From: CAYHPY01 sp964358485
GTDB lineage: Bacteria > Elusimicrobiota > Elusimicrobia > UBA1565 > UBA9628
Direction of reading: 5' to 3'
Assembly: GCA_964358485.1 (NCBI GenBank)
Contig: CAYHPY010000054.1
Coordinates: 1-23,664 of the forward strand
Length of the DNA: 23,664 nt
Below, in pieces: positions 8,439 through 16,568 of the stretch (position 1 is its first letter; each line of letters begins with the position of its first letter). The translations under genes and the position numbers were made by a program. The notes below the pieces were generated by a model. That model searched no databases, was not told the origin of the DNA, and was given only the letters and a program-made list of their open reading frames with translations.

Positions 8439-11400
8439 TTCCCCGCCTTGACGGCGCTTCCCGCCCCGCTCTGGCGAGCGGTGACGACGAAACGATAAAC
8501 CCCGCTCGGCACCCCGGCCGCGTCCCAGCGGTATTCGTAGGCCTGCTCCACGCCTTGGCCGTCGTCGATCCCCTGGGGAGGACCGGGGATCCGGGTGGAA
8601 TGAACCAAGGCCCCGGCCGCGTCGTAGACCCGCAGGTCGAGCTCGTCGGCCCAACCGGCCTCGACGTGGAAGGTGGGGCTCACCCCGCCCCGGGCCGGAT
8701 TGGGATAGGCGTAGACCTCCCCGAAGGACAGGTTTAAATTGAGCGCCAGTTCCTGGAAAAGGCCGAAGAGGGTGAAGTGGTCGGTCTCAAAACGCACCGC
8801 CCCGATGGAGGACTGGGCAAGGGCGGCGCCTTGGGCGGCGGGGGCGGGCTTGCCGCCCGCGCCGGGAGCGGCGGTCATGGGGAGCCACTTCTTGCCTTCG
8901 TCATAATAGTAGGGCTTGAGCGAGGCCACGGGGATGACGCCGCCGTCCACCATGCCGTCGCCGTCCTGGTCGGGGACCGGGAGGCTGACGGAGAGGCTCT
9001 TGGCGAAGGAGCGGGTCCCGCTGGCGAAGCTCAGCGACCGGAACACCCCCACGGATTTGAGCAAGGCGCTGCCGGAGGCCGGCGGCGGCGCCTGCTGGGC
9101 GGGCACGGACTTGACCACCAAAGTGTCGGCCGCCGCGACGGACCCGGCGGGGATCACCACCTCGGTGCCGTCGCCCAGGGAGACGATCTGTTCCTGGTCG
9201 GGTTTGACGACCGCCGAGAGGCGGTGCTCCTCATTGGGGTCCGCGTCGGGGTTGCCGTCCTCGACGATATCGGCGTTGGCGTCGTCGAGAATCACGGTGA
9301 TCCAGGGCGGATCGAGGTCCCGGCGCCCCTGGAGGTCGATGGCCACGGCCCGGACCAAATGCGTCCCGGTGCTGACCCGGGCGTCGGAGACGTTCCAATA
9401 GACCGCGTAGGGTTTCTTGGAATCCGTCGAGGCGATCATGGTCCAGGCGGGGACGGTTTCATAGCGCTGCTCAAAGACCACGGCGGAGACCGGGCAGTCC
9501 GTTTCGGCCATGACGGTCACGGCGTTGCCCCAAAGCTTTTTGCCGTCCTTGGGAATCTTGATCCGCGCCGAGCAGGCGGCGTCGGCCGGGGTGGAGAAAG
9601 AGGCGGGGGTCCTGGGGCCTTCCTGGCCCGCTTTGTCCACGATGGAAACCTGATAGGCGTAGCCGGTCCCGAAGGCCAACCCCGAGGCATCGAAGGAATT
9701 TGCATTGGACTCGAGAATGAGATGCCCCGCGCCGTCATAGACCCGGTAAGAGGCAAGGTCGGGGAGCGTCGATTGGTCCCAGGTCAGCTTGGCCGAGGTC
9801 CCGGTGGGGCCGAGCGCCGCCGCCAAGTTCGTGACCGGCCCCGGCGGCAGGTCCACGCGCAAATGAACGATCGAGGTCGGGCTTTCTTGATTGCCCGCCC
9901 CATCGGTCGCCCGGGAGGCGCATTCATAGGAATGGAAGTCCTTGAGCTTGTTCAGCGACAGCTGAAAAGCGGCGGTTCCTTTGGCGACCTGCCAGACGGG
10001 CGTTGCCTCGGCCAGATCCCGGAGACTGACCTCGACTTTGGCCACCCCGCTCCGGTCGTCGGCCGCGGTCCCGAAGATGGTCGCGGCCGTGGTGCTGAGC
10101 ACGGTTGCGTCCTCGGGGGCGGTGATCTTGGAGAGGGGCGCCGCCTCGTCCGGAGCGGCCGGAGTTTTGAAAGACACCGCGGTCTTGGGACCCTCCTGGC
10201 CGGCTTTGTCCACAATGGAGATGGAATAGGAATAGCCGGCCACGAAAGAAAGTCCGGCCGCGGAATAGTTGTTGGTCGAGATCGTCGCGATCAACTGCCC
10301 CAGTTGGTCGTAGACCCGGTAGGCGGCGAGGTCGGGGAGCGTCGACTCATCCCAGGTCAGCTTGGCCGAGGTCCCGGAGGAGCCGAGCGCCGCCGCCAAG
10401 TTCGTGACCGGCCCCGGCGGCAGGTCCACGCGCAAGCGAACGAGAGAGGTCGGGCTTTCTTGATTTCCCGCCCCATCGGTCGCCCGGGAGGCGCATTCAT
10501 AGGAATGAAAGTCCTTGAGATTGTTCAGCGTCAGCTGAAAAGCGGCGGTTGCATTGGCGACCTGCCAGACGGACGTTGCCTCGGCCAGATCTCTCAGGCC
10601 GATCTCCACCTTGGCCACCCCGCTCCGGTCGTCGGCCGCGGTCCCGAAGATGGTCGCGGCCGTGGTGCTGAGCACGGTTGCGTCCTCGGGGGCGGTGATC
10701 TTGGAGAGGGGCGCCGCCTCGTCCGGCGGGGGAGGCGGGGGAAGGGCGTCCCAGGGATAGACTCCGGTGTGGGCGGGATCGCGCCGGAACAAGGGCCACT
10801 CCCGGGCGTAAGGGGCCACCTGCGAATTCATGTCCCGAACGGCCCAGAACCGGTCTCCGGCCATGGCTCCCACGGTGTCACCGTAGCGGTCCTGGAACAG
10901 AATCTCCAACCGCCCGTCTCCATCCACGTCCCCCACGACGGGAGAAGACACCACCCCGGCCCCGACCCCGAAGCCCCCGAGGCGAGCTCCGTCGGAGCCG
11001 CGGAGCAGATGCAGCACGCCCCCCGCTGCGGTGACATAGACGTCCAGGCCCGCGCCGGGCCGGCGGCGGGCCAGAGCCGGGGAACTGAGGACCGCGCTTC
11101 CCAGGTCGGCCGACCAGCGCAGGCTGCCTCCGGCCCCGAAGCAGTAGAGGCGTCCATCGGCGGAGCCGAAAACCACCTCGGGCCGCCCGTCGGAATCGAG
11201 GTCCCCGACCGCGGCGGAGGAGACGATCTCCCCCCCGGTCTTGTAGCTCCAGAGAATCCGGCCGGTCTTGCCGTCATAGGCCCGGAATATTCCGTCCGGG
11301 GCGCCGATGAGGACCTCCTTGATCCCGTCGCCGTCCATGTCGGCCAGGGCGGCCGAAGCGCGGACATGCCCCCCCAGGACCGCCTTCCAACGCACCGCGC

Positions 11401-14311
11401 CGGTTTCGGCGTCCAACACGAAGAGATTCGGCGAACCGGTCGAAGCCTGGTCCGCTCCGAAGACAACTTCCTTGGAGCCGTCGCCATCGAGATCGGCGAT
11501 CGCGGGCGAGGACCAGATCCACGCCCCGGCGTTGAAGGTCCAGCGCGCCGTCCCGTCCGGGCCGTTCACGGCCCGGAACTTGCCGTCGAAGCTTCCCCCG
11601 AACACGGTCGGCTTTTCGCCCGGCTTGAGGACATCGGCGGCGGGTGTGGAGACGTGATGATTGCCCAGGATGACCCGCCAGAGCCAGCGGCCGAGGCGGT
11701 CCCAGGCTTGGAGCTGGTTGCCGGAAGTCGTTCCTCCCAGCATCTCGGGGTGGCCGTCGCCGTCCAAGTCGAAGAGATTGACGGAGGAATGGGCCTCGTC
11801 GTTCTGCGTGTCTTTCCAGAAGATGGCGCCCCCGGTCGAGCTGAACAGGAACCACCGCCCCGAGGGGCCCCCGCCCAGCGGGAAGAATTCCTCGTTGCCG
11901 CTGGCGATCTCGAGGCCCGAATAGTCCGGCCGGATTTCGCCGATGGCGGCCGACGGCCCCGGCACCATGCGGTAAAAGCCGCCGTAGACATGCCCGAAGG
12001 AAAAGCTCCAGGCCGGCGAGAGCCCCTTGGAGACCGGGAACTCGTTGGGCGCCCCGGCGCTTGCCGCGCCCGCGCCCGTCGGGGGGCCGTTGCCTTCGGC
12101 GTCGGTGGCGTCGATGAAGTAGGCGACTGTTCCGCCCCCCAGGGCGTAAAGGAAATCGGCGGGGATCGCGGCGCGGTAGAGAGAGCCTCCGGCCGGGAGC
12201 ATGGGGACGGTGTAATAGGCCCGGGCCCCGGGTTCCCAATAAGTCAGGGAGACCGCAGCCACTCCGGTGTCATCGGTGACCGTCGCCTCGATCGTCACGG
12301 GCCGGTCCTCGGGGAAGGGCCCCGCGACGGGAGCGTGCGCGACGGCCGGGGGCCGGGAGTCGGACTGGACCGCGTCCTCCAACACCGTGACCGCCGCGCT
12401 GGAGGCGTCGGCGGCGTAGATCCGGTCCGAGGCCTCATCGGCAAAGAGGTCGACGGGATAGCCTCCGGAGCGCAGGACCGCGACGACCGCCAGAGACTTG
12501 CCGTCGATGACCGTGATGGTCCCGTCACCGGAATTGGCCACGTAAACCCGGGCGCCGCGCTTTTTGACGGCCACGGCCCTGGGGGAGGCGCCGACCGGGA
12601 TGGAGGCGATGACGGAATCGGCCGCGCCGTCGATCACCGAGAGGCTGTTGGAGCCGTAATTGGCCACGAAGATCCGGTTGAGGTTCGGATTGACCGCCAC
12701 CGCCTTGGGGAAATGGCCGACCGGGATTTTCTTGAGGGTTTTCCCGGACGCCAGGTCCACGACTTGGACCGCCCGCGTCGCGTAAAGGACCACGTAGGCC
12801 TTGCCGGTGGCGGCATTGACGGCCGCCGCCCCGGGGGAGTCGGAGGAAGGGCCCAGCGGGATGGTCTTGATTGGAAATTCGGTCTGGGCGTCGAAGAGGG
12901 ACAGCCCGCCCTGGTTGAACGGCGGCTCGTTCAAATAGGTCTGCACCGCCAAGAGGCGCCCCGCCTCGGGATAGGCGGCCAGAGCGGAGACGTTCCAGCG
13001 GTCGTAAGGCACGGTCTGGATTTCCTCTGCGTCCAAGTGAACCTTGCGGATGTGGGCGTTGGGGGCCGTTCCGGAGCGGACGAAGGCTTTGCGCAGGCCG
13101 GGGAAATAGGCCAGGCCCGTGGGTTCCCCGTAGGTTTCCGGAATGGTCTTTTCGGCCTTCAGGGTTTTCGGGTCCAGGAAGGCGACCGCGCCGGTCACCC
13201 CGCAAGCGGCCAGCGCCACCCCCGCGTCCGGGGCGACGGCCAGCGCCGTGGGTTCGTGGCGGCGAAGGTCGATCGGGACCGTCGGCGTGTCGGCCTTGAG
13301 ATCGTAGACCGACACCGAGTTGGATTGATGATTCGGGGCAAAGGCCAACCCCGCGCCCAAGTCCAGGACGATCGCCGCGGGGGATTGTCCCGCCGGATGG
13401 GTTTTGAGAACCTTGAGCGTGGCGGGGTCGATGACCGCCACGCGGTCGCTGAAGCGCTCGGCGCCGTAGAGACGACGCCCGTCCTCATCCAGGGCCAGGT
13501 CCCACATCAGGCCCCAACTCGCGGCGCTGGAAACCTTGACCAAGGTCCCGGCGGCGTCCGTTCGCAAGGACCACAGGCGGCCGGATTGCGAGAGATAGAG
13601 GGAGTCTCCATTGGCGCCAAGCGCCAGCGCGTAGAGATAGTCCGAGCCGAACTCGAGCTTTTGGAGTATTGAAAAGCTCGTCTTATCCAGCACCCACAGG
13701 GCGGTCCGGTACTTGCCGGCGGCCGCATCGAAAAAATTGAAAGTCAGGTAGGCCCGCGCGCCGGCGATGGCCAGGCGCGCGCCGTAATGGTCCTGCGGCA
13801 ACTCGAGCGACGCGAGCACGGAGCCGTCGGCGGGATCGAGCCGGGAGAGGCGTTGGGAGAAGACGGGATTCAAGGGGTCGGCCCAGGAATAGGCGTAACC
13901 GTAGACGAACACCGCCCCCCCGTCCCGATCGACCGCGAGCAGGCTGGGGCTGTGATTTTTCAGGGCGAAGGTCGCCACCTTCTTGCGCCCCGCCGCGTCG
14001 ATGACGTGCAGGAAGTTCGACGCCAGGGCATAAATCTTTCCCCTGCCGGGGTCGGAGGCCAAAGCGGATAGATTCTGCATTCCCCCGATGGAAGCCAGGG
14101 GCCGCCGGGTCGGAGCGTCGATGACCACCAAGTTTCCGCTGTAGTAGCCGGCGACCCAGAGCTCGTGGCGCGCCCCATCCATCACGGCGGTCTGGGGCGC
14201 CGAAAGGCCGAATTCGCTCGCGCTCAAGGGGAAGGTGCCGACGACGCGCGGCTCCGCCGCCCCGGTTAGGGCGCAGAAAACCGTCAGCGCGGCCGCCGCC
14301 GCGAGCCTCAA
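8420..14311 (-). CDS. Giant secreted beta-propeller/FG-GAP/Ig-FN3 protein with YPNP sorting-like C-terminus
   Basis: The protein has 1,963 residues. TTG 14311 was chosen because it overlaps the previous stop as TTGA and opens directly into a signal peptide (RLAAAAALTVFCALTGAAEP). Residues about 25-645 hold YVTN/YncE-type propeller repeats with motifs such as IFVANYGSNSLSVIDG. An Ig-like segment follows (about 655-750). Residues about 770-1170 contain FG-GAP/PQQ-like blades with five calcium-loop motifs of the DLDGDG..E kind. A proline linker leads to two nearly identical Ig-plus-FN3 modules (1196-1386 and 1387-1577), then a further Ig-like region and another DQDGDG loop. The last hundred residues begin VYAYPNPARGG and end with VPSGVYRFVV and GKCAIIK, matching FlgD-like and type IX (type A) sorting domains. 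It is probably a surface-displayed binding or adhesion protein with no catalytic motif, delivered with help from the adjacent PorV homologue. Confidence 0.93.
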   Translation of the reverse strand: MRLAAAAALTVFCALTGAAEPRVVGTFPLSASEFGLSAPQTAVMDGARHELWVAGYYSGNLVVIDAPTRRPLASIGGMQNLSALASDPGRGKIYALASNFLHVIDAAGRKKVATFALKNHSPSLLAVDRDGGAVFVYGYAYSWADPLNPVFSQRLSRLDPADGSVLASLELPQDHYGARLAIAGARAYLTFNFFDAAAGKYRTALWVLDKTSFSILQKLEFGSDYLYALALGANGDSLYLSQSGRLWSLRTDAAGTLVKVSSAASWGLMWDLALDEDGRRLYGAERFSDRVAVIDPATLKVLKTHPAGQSPAAIVLDLGAGLAFAPNHQSNSVSVYDLKADTPTVPIDLRRHEPTALAVAPDAGVALAACGVTGAVAFLDPKTLKAEKTIPETYGEPTGLAYFPGLRKAFVRSGTAPNAHIRKVHLDAEEIQTVPYDRWNVSALAAYPEAGRLLAVQTYLNEPPFNQGGLSLFDAQTEFPIKTIPLGPSSDSPGAAAVNAATGKAYVVLYATRAVQVVDLASGKTLKKIPVGHFPKAVAVNPNLNRIFVANYGSNSLSVIDGAADSVIASIPVGASPRAVAVKKRGARVYVANSGDGTITVIDGKSLAVVAVLRSGGYPVDLFADEASDRIYAADASSAAVTVLEDAVQSDSRPPAVAHAPVAGPFPEDRPVTIEATVTDDTGVAAVSLTYWEPGARAYYTVPMLPAGGSLYRAAIPADFLYALGGGTVAYFIDATDAEGNGPPTGAGAASAGAPNEFPVSKGLSPAWSFSFGHVYGGFYRMVPGPSAAIGEIRPDYSGLEIASGNEEFFPLGGGPSGRWFLFSSTGGAIFWKDTQNDEAHSSVNLFDLDGDGHPEMLGGTTSGNQLQAWDRLGRWLWRVILGNHHVSTPAADVLKPGEKPTVFGGSFDGKFRAVNGPDGTARWTFNAGAWIWSSPAIADLDGDGSKEVVFGADQASTGSPNLFVLDAETGAVRWKAVLGGHVRASAALADMDGDGIKEVLIGAPDGIFRAYDGKTGRILWSYKTGGEIVSSAAVGDLDSDGRPEVVFGSADGRLYCFGAGGSLRWSADLGSAVLSSPALARRRPGAGLDVYVTAAGGVLHLLRGSDGARLGGFGVGAGVVSSPVVGDVDGDGRLEILFQDRYGDTVGAMAGDRFWAVRDMNSQVAPYAREWPLFRRDPAHTGVYPWDALPPPPPPDEAAPLSKITAPEDATVLSTTAATIFGTAADDRSGVAKVEIGLRDLAEATSVWQVANATAAFQLTLNNLKDFHSYECASRATDGAGNQESPTSLVRLRVDLPPGPVTNLAAALGSSGTSAKLTWDESTLPDLAAYRVYDQLGQLIATISTNNYSAAGLSFVAGYSYSISIVDKAGQEGPKTAVSFKTPAAPDEAAPLSKITAPEDATVLSTTAATIFGTAADDRSGVAKVEVSLRDLAEATPVWQVAKGTAAFQLSLNKLKDFHSYECASRATDGAGNQESPTSIVHLRVDLPPGPVTNLAAALGPTGTSAKLTWDQSTLPDLASYRVYDGAGHLILESNANSFDASGLAFGTGYAYQVSIVDKAGQEGPRTPASFSTPADAACSARIKIPKDGKKLWGNAVTVMAETDCPVSAVVFEQRYETVPAWTMIASTDSKKPYAVYWNVSDARVSTGTHLVRAVAIDLQGRRDLDPPWITVILDDANADIVEDGNPDADPNEEHRLSAVVKPDQEQIVSLGDGTEVVIPAGSVAAADTLVVKSVPAQQAPPPASGSALLKSVGVFRSLSFASGTRSFAKSLSVSLPVPDQDGDGMVDGGVIPVASLKPYYYDEGKKWLPMTAAPGAGGKPAPAAQGAALAQSSIGAVRFETDHFTLFGLFQELALNLNLSFGEVYAYPNPARGGVSPTFHVEAGWADELDLRVYDAAGALVHSTRIPGPPQGIDDGQGVEQAYEYRWDAAGVPSGVYRFVVTARQSGAGSAVKAGKCAIIK
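9581..10726 (-). repeat. Tandem duplication of a 573-base Ig-FN3 module
   Basis: Copy 1 is 10726-10154 and copy 2 is 10153-9581, each 191 codons in frame within the propeller gene. Both begin PDEAAPLSKITAPEDATVL and carry RDLAEAT, FHSYECASRATDGAGNQESP, LPPGPVTNLAAALG and SIVDKAGQEGP. The first 116 bases of the two copies (10726-10611 and 10153-10038) are identical, and divergence rises toward the 3' end of each copy. Confidence 0.95.
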
Positions 14312-14916
14312 GGCGCCTGCTTCCTGAGCGGGAAAACCCGGCTCTGGGTCCGCTCCCCGTCCTTGATGACGACGATCGCCCGGTAAAGCCCTTGAGGAGC
14401 CTCCCGTCCTTGGGAATCTTGGCCGTCCCAAAGACTCCGGCGATTAAGCCCCCGGCGCGCGCCGGGCGAGGCGGCCGGGATGCGGTAGTCCCGCAAGGAA
14501 GCCCCATCGGGCCCGAGGACGGCCACCGCCACATCGGCGTCTTTTTCAAGGCTATACTCGACCTCGAAATCGGAAGGCGGGCGGACCAGGGGATTTTCCA
14601 GGCGCTCGGGTTTGGCCGGAGCGGCCGCCGCCGCGCCCGCCGCCATGGGCTTGGGCCCGCCTTTTTTGAGGAACTTCAAGGAAGGCCGTTCCCCGGGCGC
14701 GAGGGTCTGGGAAACTTGGCCGCCGGGGGGAGCGGGGACGCCGACAAGCGCGTCCGAGGCTATGGCGTGCTTTTGAAAGAGGGCGGCCTCTTCGGCGCTT
14801 CCCCTCGGGGGATTGCCTTCGCTTGCGGCCAAGCCCGGCCCCGGGCATAGGGCCATTAGACTCGCCAGGGCGAGCGAAAACCGCAAGGAGGGCGCGAGTC
14901 CGCCTCGGCGGCGCAC
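14308..14916 (-). CDS. Small exported protein with a FlgD-like Ig domain
   Basis: From GTG 14916 the protein has 202 residues. The signal peptide is good (RRRG, then LRFSLALASLMAL, ending GLAA). A low-complexity linker rich in Ala, Pro and Gly follows. The C-terminal half (about 115-200) matches FlgD-type Ig domains: FEVEYSLEKDADVAVAVLG, GPDGASLRDYRIPA, SLWDGQDSQGREAPQGLYRA, the typical W-D-G-x-D...P-x-G-x-Y pattern. It therefore resembles the C-terminal domain of the next gene's product and may be an accessory surface protein. GTG was preferred because a TTG at 15015 would put about 46 residues before the hydrophobic core. The stop overlaps the next start as TTGA. GTG lies two bases after the stop of a possible 56-residue gene. 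Confidence 0.85.
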   Translation of the reverse strand: MRRRGGLAPSLRFSLALASLMALCPGPGLAASEGNPPRGSAEEAALFQKHAIASDALVGVPAPPGGQVSQTLAPGERPSLKFLKKGGPKPMAAGAAAAAPAKPERLENPLVRPPSDFEVEYSLEKDADVAVAVLGPDGASLRDYRIPAASPGARRGLNRRSLWDGQDSQGREAPQGLYRAIVVIKDGERTQSRVFPLRKQAP

Positions 14917-14918
14917 TT

Positions 14919-15089
14919 TCAGGAACCCTGGATGCAAACGCAGTAGTCGGGCGGCGGGACCGCGCCGTGGCGCGAGCAGGCTTGGTCCCCCCAGACGAAG
15001 GCTCCGCAGGAGCAAGAAAACGGACCCCTGACGGCCGGTGGTCTTGCGGAAGGCGACGTCAATACGGCGCCTGCGCTTCGGTTTGCCAT
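14919..15089 (-). CDS. Possible 56-residue cysteine-rich protein leading the PorV operon
   Basis: An ATG at 15089 lies six bases after a strong -10 box and opens 56 codons ending in TGA two bases before the FlgD-like gene. Codons in the second half are strongly GC-ending, as in neighbouring genes. That half carries five cysteines in the order CSCGAFVWGDQACSRHGA then CVC. The ACSRHG portion recalls the CSxHGG motif of DUF3761-type small secreted proteins, though this match is from memory and short. There is no clear signal peptide. An alternative is that the frame is a leader peptide that couples translation to the next gene, or noncoding leader. It overlaps no other accepted gene. Confidence 0.45.
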   Translation of the reverse strand: MANRSAGAVLTSPSARPPAVRGPFSCSCGAFVWGDQACSRHGAVPPPDYCVCIQGS

Positions 15090-15095
15090 GCCCCC

Positions 15096-15124
15096 AGTAT
15101 AGGGCAGGTTCCGTGCTTCTTCAA
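15096..15124 (-). promoter_or_regulatory. Sigma70-type promoter of the FlgD/propeller/PorV operon
   Basis: On the minus strand, -35 TTGAAG (15124-15119), a 17-base spacer and -10 TATACT (15101-15096), the closest match to consensus in the window. It sits at the edge of an AT-richer island (15117-15170) in GC-rich surroundings. Only GGGGGC separates the -10 box from ATG 15089. Confidence 0.75.
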
Positions 15125-15132
15125 TTCACAAG

Positions 15133-15164
15133 CGAGTAACTTAATGTAACACCGATGTTACTCG
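15133..15164. promoter_or_regulatory. Operator-like inverted and direct repeats upstream of the PorV operon promoter
   Basis: CGAGTAAC (15133-15140) and GTTACTCG (15157-15164) form a perfect 8-base inverted repeat. A third GTAAC (15146-15150) lies exactly 10 bases, one helical turn, after the first, and pairs with the last arm in a tighter hairpin (GTAACA-CCGA-TGTTAC). There is no T-run, so termination of the gene at 15198-16070 is less likely than protein binding. The block is immediately upstream of the -35 element at 15119-15124, a position suited to an activator. Confidence 0.5.
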
Positions 15165-15197
15165 GATTGGGCCAAGCTCCCGGGTCTGCCCGGCCCT

Positions 15198-16070
15198 CTA
15201 TTGCGCGGTCCCGAACGCCTTCATGCGGATGGCCCGTTCGCGGCCTCCCAGGGAAACGAACTCCCTCCCCCCTGCGACCTCCCGAAGGCGCTTGACGTAG
15301 ACGTTGCGGTCGTCGGGGTTGCCGCTCAGGATGAAATAGGACCAGGAGACCAGGATCGAATACAGCCGCCCATCGTCCCCGTAGCCGAAGGATTCCATCC
15401 AGGCTGCGTCCCCGTTGCCGTCACCCAGCAGGCGGTTGCCGGTCATCTGGGACGGCCCCGGCGCGCCCGGCCCGACCGCGACGGCCACGAGTTCGGCCCC
15501 GGGAAGGCGGAATTGGAAGCTCTCCAGGGGAAACTCGTTCTTGGCCCGGATGGCCGCCCGGGTCAGGCGGATTTCGATGCCGTCCACGGTCCGCTCCTCG
15601 CGCCAAAAAACGGAAATGCCCTCGGGCCGGGCCGGGGCCAAGCCGGAGGGCGCCGCGGGCGCCGGGAGGCGCGAAACGGAGAGGCCTTGGGCGCCGCAGG
15701 CCACGGTCAAGCCGCCGTCCGAAAGCGCGAACTCCGAGCGGCACGGCGCGCGCCCGCCCAAGTCGGCCGTCGTGATTTCCACGCGCGCGCCCCCGGAGGG
15801 CGCTCCCGTCCAGCTGATCACGCAAACCGCTTGGGGATGGGTGTCGCAGAAAACGCCGATTTTTCCCAGCTCCGCGCGCTTGATCCGGCTGGGTTGCCGG
15901 AAACCCCCGTTGCTCCAGCGGACCTCGGCGTCGAGCGCGTCGAAGAAGGCCGCCGCCGGCGCCCCCGCCACGGCCGCCGAGCCCTGGTCCCAATGGTCCA
16001 CGACCCCCGCCGACGCCGCCGTCGCCAAGAACCCCGCCGCCAGTCCCGCGGCCAATATGCCTTTGATCAT
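15198..16070 (-). CDS. Secreted protein of unknown function
   Basis: The frame encodes 290 residues from ATG 16070, chosen for a strong Shine-Dalgarno GGGAGG six bases upstream. A signal peptide is clear (IKGILAAGLAAGFLATAASA). The mature protein has four cysteines in its first half, which suggests disulphide bonds, and alternating strand-like segments such as GVFCDTH, AVCVISWTGAPSGGARVEITTADLG and SILVSWSYFIL. It probably folds as a beta-rich domain. I recognise no catalytic motif or named family. It is a single gene with its own upstream region and is not part of the adjacent PorV operon, since about 280 bases and a strong promoter separate the two. Confidence 0.85.
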   Translation of the reverse strand: MIKGILAAGLAAGFLATAASAGVVDHWDQGSAAVAGAPAAAFFDALDAEVRWSNGGFRQPSRIKRAELGKIGVFCDTHPQAVCVISWTGAPSGGARVEITTADLGGRAPCRSEFALSDGGLTVACGAQGLSVSRLPAPAAPSGLAPARPEGISVFWREERTVDGIEIRLTRAAIRAKNEFPLESFQFRLPGAELVAVAVGPGAPGPSQMTGNRLLGDGNGDAAWMESFGYGDDGRLYSILVSWSYFILSGNPDDRNVYVKRLREVAGGREFVSLGGRERAIRMKAFGTAQ

Positions 16071-16079
16071 TCCCGCCTC

Positions 16080-16097
16080 CCGGGCATTTGCGCCCGG
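16080..16097 (-). promoter_or_regulatory. Hairpin in the 5' leader touching the ribosome binding site
   Basis: On the minus strand CCGGGC-GCAAAT-GCCCGG forms a perfect 6-bp GC stem whose 3' arm shares its last bases with the Shine-Dalgarno GGGAGG of the secreted protein gene. A -10-like TATCAT (16107-16102) lies just upstream, so the transcript could start almost at the stem. No good -35 box accompanies it. Confidence 0.45.
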
Positions 16098-16568
16098 TTT
16101 CATGATACGCCCAAACGCGAGGCCGCGCCTGAGGCCTTAGGGCGTCCGGAAGGCGGCGGAAGGCCTGGAAACGGAGCTTCACGAAGGCGCCCGATTCCGG
16201 AAACCGCGTTCCTTTAGGCGGGGCCGCCGGGACGGCTTTGGGGAAATCGAAACTCGTGGTCGCGGGGGACGCGGCCCGGCACTAGCAACTCCGTCGCGTC
16301 CAGGATAAACCCGCAGTGCCGAGGATGCCGTGCTCTTGCCGGCAGGAGTCATCGGAAAACCCCCGGCTCCGGGCATCAAATGCAATTTTTTTCCTGGAGC
16401 CAGGGGGTGGGTCAAAACCGGCCAAGGATCATCCCTGGAGGCGGCTGTTTCTAAACGGGCCCTACCGAGTCGCCTTGGCCAAATCCCATGCCCAGGCGCT
16501 CTGAGTTGGGGCGGGCGTGTGGGCCGACGGCCGTACCGTCGGGGCGGTTGACAGGGGAATCGCCGGGC
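16098..16568. other. Intergenic region between divergent genes
   Basis: About 470 bases separate two divergent transcription units. Short open frames here (for example 78 codons on the minus strand and 62-73 on the plus strand) lack start signals and plausible composition. Visible structure is limited to small GC hairpins near 16363-16374 and 16393-16404, a T7 run at 16386-16392 after a weak 4-bp stem, and the palindrome at 16524-16542. I see no RNA gene. Confidence 0.5.
16524..16542. promoter_or_regulatory. Operator-like palindrome upstream of the metalloprotease promoter
   Basis: CCGACGG-CCGTA-CCGTCGG is a perfect 7-base inverted repeat with a 5-base centre. It lies about 27 bases before the -35 box at 16569, with another -35-like TTGACA (16548-16553) in between that has no matching -10. 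It could bind an activator or simply be a GC-rich hairpin. Confidence 0.35.

Noticed and set aside
8777..13672. A 1,631-codon open frame on the plus strand opposite the propeller gene
   Set aside because: It is a mirror of the GC-rich coding strand: rich in Gly, Arg, Asp and His with no domain, signal or ribosome site, while the opposite strand has clear repeats and motifs.
15201..16217. A 338-codon open frame on the plus strand opposite the secreted protein gene
   Set aside because: The minus-strand frame has a signal peptide and strong ribosome site; the plus frame is Arg/Gly/Pro-rich with no recognisable feature.
16381..16404. T7 run beside a CCTGG-AG-CCAGG palindrome as terminator
   Set aside because: The T-run comes before the hairpin on the plus strand and reads as A on the minus strand, so the order is wrong for termination.
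16179..16551. Short open frames in the intergenic region on both strands
   Set aside because: No ribosome sites, no composition bias matching real genes, and mutual overlap.
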